Shown in pieces: positions 5,087 through 9,277 of a stretch of DNA of 9,277 nt. The notes under the pieces are model-generated. The model worked only from the letters and a program-made list of their open reading frames with translations. It was not told where the DNA came from and did no database searches. The stretch's first letter is position 1. Every line of letters begins with the position of its first letter. This DNA is from Phycisphaerae bacterium (GTDB taxonomy: Bacteria; Planctomycetota; Phycisphaerae; UBA1845; Fen-1342), in the NCBI GenBank assembly GCA_016935035.1, contig JAFGRR010000422.1, positions 1-9,277 on the forward strand, read 5' to 3'. A program made the translations under genes and the position numbers.

Positions 5087-7669
5087 ATGATCGATCCAAA
5101 AGCCCCTAATTACGCCAACACCCCAGCCTCCGATCAGCGTCCATCCTTTGGCTATGCTCTGGCCGACCCGGCGCGGCCGCCGCTGGTCAGCATTGTCACG
5201 CCCACATTCAACACCGGCGAGCTGTTTCGCGAGACCGTCCGGACAGTTTTGCGGCAGAGCTTCCAGCAGTGGGAGTGGTTGCTAGTTGATGATGCGTCGG
5301 ACGATCCGAGTGGACCGGAACTGTTGCGCGAGTGTGCAGCAGGCGACCAGAGAATCCGCATCATCACCCACAAACAGAATGATGGACCGGGGGCGGCGCG
5401 CAACACGGGCTTCGCGCAGGCTCGCGCCGAGTATGTCCTGATCATTGACGACGATGACCTGCTCGAGCCGACCGCCATCGAGTATCTATACTGGTACCTC
5501 GAATCACACCCGCACCACGCCTTTGCCAGCACCTGGGAAGTCGGTTTCGGTGCCAAGGAGTACCTGTGGAACCTCGGCTTCGAGCGGGGCGACAAGGTCC
5601 TTGAGTCGAATATTACGGGCGGTCGAGCGATGATTCGCCGCGCCGCGCACCAGGCCGCGGGCGGATATGACGCCACGATCCGCGGCGGCATGGAGGACTG
5701 GGACTTCTGGCTGCGCCTTGCCGACCAGGGCCTCTGGGGCGGCACAATCCCCCAATACCTCAACTGGTATCGCACGCGCGACAGCCACGACGACCGTTGG
5801 GTAGACCTCGACGGCGCCGAGCGGCAGCGGGCTTTCCGCGAACGACTGCGCCAGCGGTTTCCACGCCTCTATGGCGGTGACTTTCCGTCTGTCGAGCGAC
5901 TTCCGGAAGCCTCGTTTGAACCGCTGCGGCGCGACATTCCGCCCGCGAATATCCTCACCAAGCGGCGCCGGCGAGTGCTCCTCATCCTGCCTTGGATGAC
6001 CCTGGGCGGTGCGGATAAGTTCAACCTGGATCTCGTCGAGCAACTGGCCCAGCGCGACTGGGACGTCACGATCGTCGCCACCACGCCGGGCGACAACGGT
6101 TGGATGCCCGAATTCGCCAAACACACCAGCGACATCTTCATTCTCGGCGATTTCCTGCCAGTACACGACTATCCGGCCTTCCTGCGCTACCTGATACGCT
6201 CACGCCGCCACGATGCCGTGATAGTCACCGGCAGCGAATTCGGCTACCTGATTCTGCCGTACCTGCGCCAGCACTGTTCGGAGCCGGCCTACGTCGACTA
6301 CTGCCACATCGAGGAGGAAGATTGGAAGAGCGGCGGGCACCCACGCCACGCCGTCGCTTACCAGCACCTGCTCGATTTCAACGGCGTCACGTCCGAGCAC
6401 TTGAAGCAATGGATGGTGAATCGCGGCGCGGCGGCGGAGAAGATCGAGGTCGTCTACATCAACGTCGATTCCGAGCGCTGGAAGCCTGACGCGAATTCTC
6501 GACGCCACATACGTGATCAGTATGATGTCGCCGCCGACACGCCGCTGATCCTGTACGCCGGTCGGCTATGCGAACAGAAGCAGCCGCGTGTCTTCGCGCG
6601 GGTGATGAATGCTCTGGTCGAGCGCGGCTTGTCGTTTCGGACACTGATCGCCGGCGACGGCGAGGACGGCGAGTGGCTCGAAAGATACCTCAAGGACCAC
6701 AAGCTCGAACCTCACGTGACGATGCTCGGCGCCTTGCCCAGCGAGGGTGTGCGCGAACTCATGGCGGGCAGCGACATCTTCTTCCTGCCGTCGCGCTGGG
6801 AGGGGGTCGCGCTCTCGCTCTTCGAGGCGCTCTCGATGGGGCTCGCGGTGGTGGGGGCTGACGTGGGTGGGCAGCGCGAGTTGGTAACGCCCGACTGCGG
6901 GATTCTGCTGCCGCGTGCCGACGCCGACGTCGAGATCAACGCTTACGCCGACGTGCTGGAGCAGCTCATTCGCGACCCAGAGCGGCGTTCGCGCATGGGG
7001 GCGGCCGGCCGCGCGCGGATTGTGACGAACTTCGAGCTGAGCGCGATGGGCACCCGGATGCACGACTTGTTGTGCCGCGCGATCGAAGCCGAACGTCCCA
7101 CCGCCATTGCTGACGCGTTACGCGTGGACGAGTGGGGTCAACTCGCCGTCGAATACACGCGCGCCAGCGAACTGCTCGATCAGGTGTGGCGCAATAGTCA
7201 GGCGTTGAAACGCGATCTGGAAGCGGCAAAGGAGCAGGTGGACGAGCTGGAAGAGGCCCGCGACTACTTCAAGCAGGCCTGCGAATACCAGAACGCCGTG
7301 GTCGCGAACCTCACGGAAGCCCGCGAGTACTTCCTCGATGCCATGAGCGGCCAGAGAGCAACGATCGAGAAGCTTGAGGATGCCAAGACCTACTTCCAGA
7401 AGACGATCGCCGACATCGAACAGCAGCGCGACGCACTACAGGCCACCAACCAGGAGCTGCGCGAGTGGACGCGGACGCTGCACGGACGCATCGACGCGCT
7501 CGATGCACAACTCGTGGCCCAAGCGACGGAACTCGCCGACCGGGCCGCCCGCGTGAACGAACTGGTTACCTATTTGGAGCGCCTGCGCGCGCAGTGGTGG
7601 TGGCGTGCGGGGCGGCGCGTCGCGCAACTGGTCGGGGTCGGCAAAGAGCTGGGGCCGCCGCCGATCTAG
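5087..7669 (+). CDS. Bifunctional GT2-GT4 glycosyltransferase with C-terminal coiled coil
   Basis: An 860-residue fusion. Domain 1 (about 33-240) is a GT-A family 2 transferase: VSIVTPTFNTG (34-44), DDASDD (68-73), metal-binding DDDD (121-124) and the acid/base-type GGMEDWDFW (200-208). Domain 2 (about 295-665) is a GT-B family 4 transferase: glycine loop TLGGADKFN (305-313), ILYAGRLCEQKQP (488-500) with Arg493 and Lys498, and the E-x7-E motif from Glu572 to Glu580 in WEGVALSLFEA. Residues 690-835 form a coiled coil containing five 21-residue repeats (721-825). The protein ends in a Trp/Arg-rich segment, AQWWWRAGRRVAQLVG (835-850), that could lie on the membrane. No signal peptide or membrane helix is seen, so it is cytoplasmic or peripheral. 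It should add two sugars, or two linkages of one repeat unit, to the polymer exported by the Wzm/Wzt pair. The start has GGGAG at 5071-5075, 11 bases upstream. Sugars and linkages are unknown. Confidence 0.92.
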   Translation: MIDPKAPNYANTPASDQRPSFGYALADPARPPLVSIVTPTFNTGELFRETVRTVLRQSFQQWEWLLVDDASDDPSGPELLRECAAGDQRIRIITHKQNDGPGAARNTGFAQARAEYVLIIDDDDLLEPTAIEYLYWYLESHPHHAFASTWEVGFGAKEYLWNLGFERGDKVLESNITGGRAMIRRAAHQAAGGYDATIRGGMEDWDFWLRLADQGLWGGTIPQYLNWYRTRDSHDDRWVDLDGAERQRAFRERLRQRFPRLYGGDFPSVERLPEASFEPLRRDIPPANILTKRRRRVLLILPWMTLGGADKFNLDLVEQLAQRDWDVTIVATTPGDNGWMPEFAKHTSDIFILGDFLPVHDYPAFLRYLIRSRRHDAVIVTGSEFGYLILPYLRQHCSEPAYVDYCHIEEEDWKSGGHPRHAVAYQHLLDFNGVTSEHLKQWMVNRGAAAEKIEVVYINVDSERWKPDANSRRHIRDQYDVAADTPLILYAGRLCEQKQPRVFARVMNALVERGLSFRTLIAGDGEDGEWLERYLKDHKLEPHVTMLGALPSEGVRELMAGSDIFFLPSRWEGVALSLFEALSMGLAVVGADVGGQRELVTPDCGILLPRADADVEINAYADVLEQLIRDPERRSRMGAAGRARIVTNFELSAMGTRMHDLLCRAIEAERPTAIADALRVDEWGQLAVEYTRASELLDQVWRNSQALKRDLEAAKEQVDELEEARDYFKQACEYQNAVVANLTEAREYFLDAMSGQRATIEKLEDAKTYFQKTIADIEQQRDALQATNQELREWTRTLHGRIDALDAQLVAQATELADRAARVNELVTYLERLRAQWWWRAGRRVAQLVGVGKELGPPPI
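7247..7561 (+). repeat. Five 21-residue coiled-coil repeats in the glycosyltransferase tail
   Basis: Units begin at Leu721, Leu742, Leu763, Leu784 and Leu805 with no gaps. The first three share L-[ET]-[ED]-A-[RK]-x-Y-F (LEEARDYF, LTEAREYF, LEDAKTYF). The fourth begins LQAT and contains LREWTRTL (791-798); the fifth is more degenerate. Three heptads per unit fit a continuous coiled coil. LEDA at 763 and LQAT at 784 mirror residues 86 and 107 of the small protein at 3786-4181. Confidence 0.7.
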
Positions 7670-7806
7670 TCCCGATCCCCGACGGTCACCACTGCACGGC
7701 CCTGACCCCTCGACGTCCAGCGAGTGTCGATGTGTCTTTACGCTCGCGTGCGTGCTGCTACTTGCCGGCAAGCGGCATGTCTCCCAGTTGACGCAACGCA
7801 CGTCTG

Positions 7807-7824
7807 CCGCGGCCGATGCCGCGG
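7807..7824. other. GC-rich hairpin
   Basis: CCGCGG (7807-7812) and CCGCGG (7819-7824) flank a six-base loop, CCGATG. The stem is strong but no T-run follows directly, so it is not a standard Rho-independent terminator. It lies about 140 bases after the glycosyltransferase stop and could serve as a transcript 3' end or simply be a chance dyad in GC-rich DNA. Confidence 0.25.
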
Positions 7825-7954
7825 AAATGCCTTTGCTTTCGCCACCGGGCGGGATATCCTGAGTTGAAGGATGGGAGACTCGGAGCGATGGATTACCCGC
7901 TCGCAGTGACGGCGCGCCCAGGGCTCGACAGATGCGGCGCCGACCGAACGTGAC

Positions 7955-7976
7955 CGGGGGCCATGTTCCCGATTTT
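7955..7976 (+). terminator. Possible weak Rho-independent terminator
   Basis: CGGGGG (7955-7960) can pair with TTCCCG (7966-7971) through four Watson-Crick and two G-T pairs around a five-base loop, followed by ATTTT (7972-7976). It lies about 285 bases after the glycosyltransferase stop and about 130 before the protease start. The stem is weak and the T-run short. Confidence 0.2.
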
Positions 7977-8092
7977 GGAGCAGAAAACCGGCCGGCGCCG
8001 ATCGGCGTGAGGGCGACCGGACAAGCCAGTCCGCGCTTCGTCATCGCTCGTCGCGTCACGTCGACACCAGGGCACAGACGCAGAGAACCACC

Positions 8093-8097
8093 GGAGG
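8093..8097 (+). promoter_or_regulatory. Strong ribosome binding site for the protease
   Basis: A full GGAGG stands 7 bases before the ATG at 8105. It is the best Shine-Dalgarno sequence in the window and fixes the start of the secreted protease, whose first residues then form a signal peptide. Confidence 0.75.
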
Positions 8098-8104
8098 ATA
8101 CCAA

Positions 8105-9277
8105 ATGCTACGACTCACTAACCTCGGATGTCTGATAACAGCCGTCGCGGTTTTGGGACTATGCGGGCTGTCGGCGTCGGCCGCCGGCCTGGACCCGCCC
8201 GTGCCTAACGCGATTTCATGGCAAGGGGGCGAGTCGACGCTCGCGCCGCAGGACGCGACGGAAGTCGCCGCCGCTCTCAAGGCCATATCAGCTTCCGGCG
8301 AGCGGCATGCCCTCGTGCAGTTTGATCGCCCGATAACCATGGCCGAACGTCAGAAGCTGGCCGATGGCGGCGTCCGGCTGCTGAACTACCTCGGCAGCAA
8401 CGCGTTCTTCGCCTCTCTTGCTCCACAGGGCGTCGATGGTACGACCCTGTCGTCCGCCACGCCGCTGCATGCCGTCCAGCCGATTCTCGCGGTGGACAAG
8501 CTGGAGCCGAGCCTGGCCCGCGGCGAGATCATGCCTTGGGCTGTCGTCAGCAGCGAGAAAGAGGCCAAAGAGTCCGATGTTCCGCGCGTGGCTGCGTACA
8601 TCGTATTTCACGCGGATGTGAACCTGGAAGACGAAGGCGTACCGCTGGTGACTCTGTATGGCGCCGCAGTCCGCTCACTGCTTAGGAGTGTCAACGGTGC
8701 CGTGATCGAACTGCCCCAGGACGCCATCGAGAGCCTGGCCGCCGCCGATGAGGTCATGTGGATCGAGCCGCCGCTGCCCAAGTTCTCCGAGCTCAACAAC
8801 AGCAACCGCGTGCGCACCGAGGCCGATACCGCCCAGGCGGCGCCGTACGGCCTCGACGGCAGCGGCGTAACCGTCCTCGTCTACGACGGCGGCGAAGCCC
8901 TGGCCTCGCATGGTGATTTCGGCGGTCGCCTGACTGTCCGTGACTCTTCCGGCGTGTCCGACCACTCAACCCACGTCGCCGGCACTATCGGCGGCGACGG
9001 TAGCGGCAGCGGCGGCTTGTACCGCGGCATGGCCCCAGGCGTCATCATCGAGTCATACGGGTTTGAGCAAGCCGGTGGTCTGACAGAGGGTTTCCTCTAC
9101 AGCGACCCCGGCGACCTCGAGGTCGATTACACCCAGGCTATCAACTTCTACGGTGCCGACATCTCCAATAACTCCATCGGCACCAACACCGCGCCAAACG
9201 GCTTCCCATGCGATTGGGAAGGCAACTACGGCGTGACCTCGGCTCTCATCGACAACATCGTCCGCGGCAGCGTCAGC
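8105..9277 (+). CDS. Secreted subtilisin-like (S8) serine protease, 3' end beyond the window
   Basis: An open frame of 391 codons running off the window end. Residues 1-26 look like a Sec signal peptide: MLRLTNLG, a hydrophobic core to about 22, and cleavage likely after SASA; no proper lipobox is present. Residues about 65-225 look like a pro-region, with HALVQFDRPIT followed by GVRLLNYLGSNAFFASL. The S8 catalytic domain begins near 245 (APYGLDGSG). The catalytic Asp is probably Asp261 in VTVLVYDGG; the catalytic His is probably His287 in DHSTHVAGTIGG, where Ser288 replaces the usual Gly of HGTH. RGMAPGV (307-313) and the SNNSIG strand (354-359) also fit the fold. The catalytic Ser and any C-terminal anchoring domain lie outside the window. 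A 435-base gap and its own strong ribosome site separate it from the glycan genes, so a functional link is not evident. Confidence 0.88.
   Translation, partial: MLRLTNLGCLITAVAVLGLCGLSASAAGLDPPVPNAISWQGGESTLAPQDATEVAAALKAISASGERHALVQFDRPITMAERQKLADGGVRLLNYLGSNAFFASLAPQGVDGTTLSSATPLHAVQPILAVDKLEPSLARGEIMPWAVVSSEKEAKESDVPRVAAYIVFHADVNLEDEGVPLVTLYGAAVRSLLRSVNGAVIELPQDAIESLAAADEVMWIEPPLPKFSELNNSNRVRTEADTAQAAPYGLDGSGVTVLVYDGGEALASHGDFGGRLTVRDSSGVSDHSTHVAGTIGGDGSGSGGLYRGMAPGVIIESYGFEQAGGLTEGFLYSDPGDLEVDYTQAINFYGADISNNSIGTNTAPNGFPCDWEGNYGVTSALIDNIVRGSVS

Larger units (their letters stand above)
7670..8104 (+). other. 435-base non-coding stretch between the glycan locus and the protease
   Basis: I see no convincing gene here. 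The open frames crossing it are Arg/Pro/Ser-rich, lack family motifs, and run out of frame into the neighbouring genes. It holds several short dyads: the perfect palindrome CTTGCCGGCAAG (7761-7772), a CCGCGG stem (7807-7824), an ATCCT/AGGAT stem (7856-7872), a CGGG/CCCG stem followed by ATTTT (7955-7976) and the palindrome CGCCGATCGGCG (7996-8007). It probably contains the end of the upstream transcript and the promoter and leader of the protease gene. No clear sigma-70 promoter stood out. Confidence 0.6.

Noticed and set aside
7605..7862. Short open frame across the end of the glycosyltransferase gene and the gap
   Set aside because: It starts inside the glycosyltransferase gene in another frame, has no ribosome site, and its composition (Arg, Ser, Pro) fits random GC-rich sequence.
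7932..8135. 67-codon open frame overlapping the protease start
   Set aside because: It is out of frame with the protease, is Arg/Pro-rich without motifs, and runs over the strong ribosome site and signal peptide of the protease.
8126..8164. Lipoprotein signal in the protease (Cys9 or Cys20)
   Set aside because: Cys20 is preceded by Leu-Gly-Leu, with Leu rather than Gly/Ala/Ser just before it, and Cys9 is too near the N-terminus. SASA at 23-26 fits ordinary signal peptidase cleavage.
1..9277. CRISPR arrays, tRNA or rRNA genes, insertion sequences, prophage or integration sites
   Set aside because: I saw no direct repeats with regular spacers, no tRNA-like cloverleaf, no transposase motifs and no terminal inverted repeats.

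Overview
The window is bacterial, high-GC DNA with all genes on the + strand. It holds most of a cell-surface polysaccharide synthesis and export locus, followed by the start of an unrelated secreted protease. The dense GC-rich coding, 8-base start/stop overlaps, long multidomain glycosyltransferase and secreted subtilisin-like protease would suit a planctomycete or similar environmental bacterium. That placement is an impression; no phylogenetic marker is present.

Layout: (1) 2-112, C-terminal end of a family 2 glycosyltransferase of the polyprenyl-phosphate type. (2) 139-1014 and 1063-2469, the permease (Wzm-like) and ATPase (Wzt-like) of an ABC polysaccharide exporter; the ATPase carries a C-terminal extension of the kind that binds the polysaccharide. 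(3) 2462-3793, a cytoplasmic alkaline-phosphatase-superfamily phosphodiesterase whose GTG start overlaps the ATPase stop by 8 bases. (4) 3786-4181, an undescribed 131-residue coiled-coil protein, again overlapping its upstream gene by 8 bases. (5) A 194-base gap with a possible extended -10 promoter and a small hairpin. (6) 4376-5050, a class I SAM methyltransferase. (7) 5087-7669, an 860-residue protein fusing a GT2 domain, a GT4 domain and a C-terminal coiled coil that ends in a Trp/Arg-rich tail. (8) A 435-base non-coding stretch with several short palindromes. (9) 8105 to the window end, a signal-peptide-bearing S8 protease cut by the window edge before its catalytic Ser.

Inferred working model: sugars are assembled on a lipid carrier in the cytoplasm by the glycosyltransferases, modified by the methyltransferase and perhaps the phosphodiesterase, recognised by the C-terminal domain of the ATPase and exported by the Wzm/Wzt pair.

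The most interesting signal is that the small coiled-coil protein and the tail of the GT2-GT4 enzyme share a 21-residue (three-heptad) repeat with matching motifs: LEDA followed exactly 21 residues later by LQAT, and an R-[DE]-W-T-R element in the same heptad register. This suggests the two proteins co-assemble, possibly as a scaffold or a length-measuring rod. The idea recalls the coiled-coil ruler of WbdD in E. coli O9a, but with the functions split over separate polypeptides.
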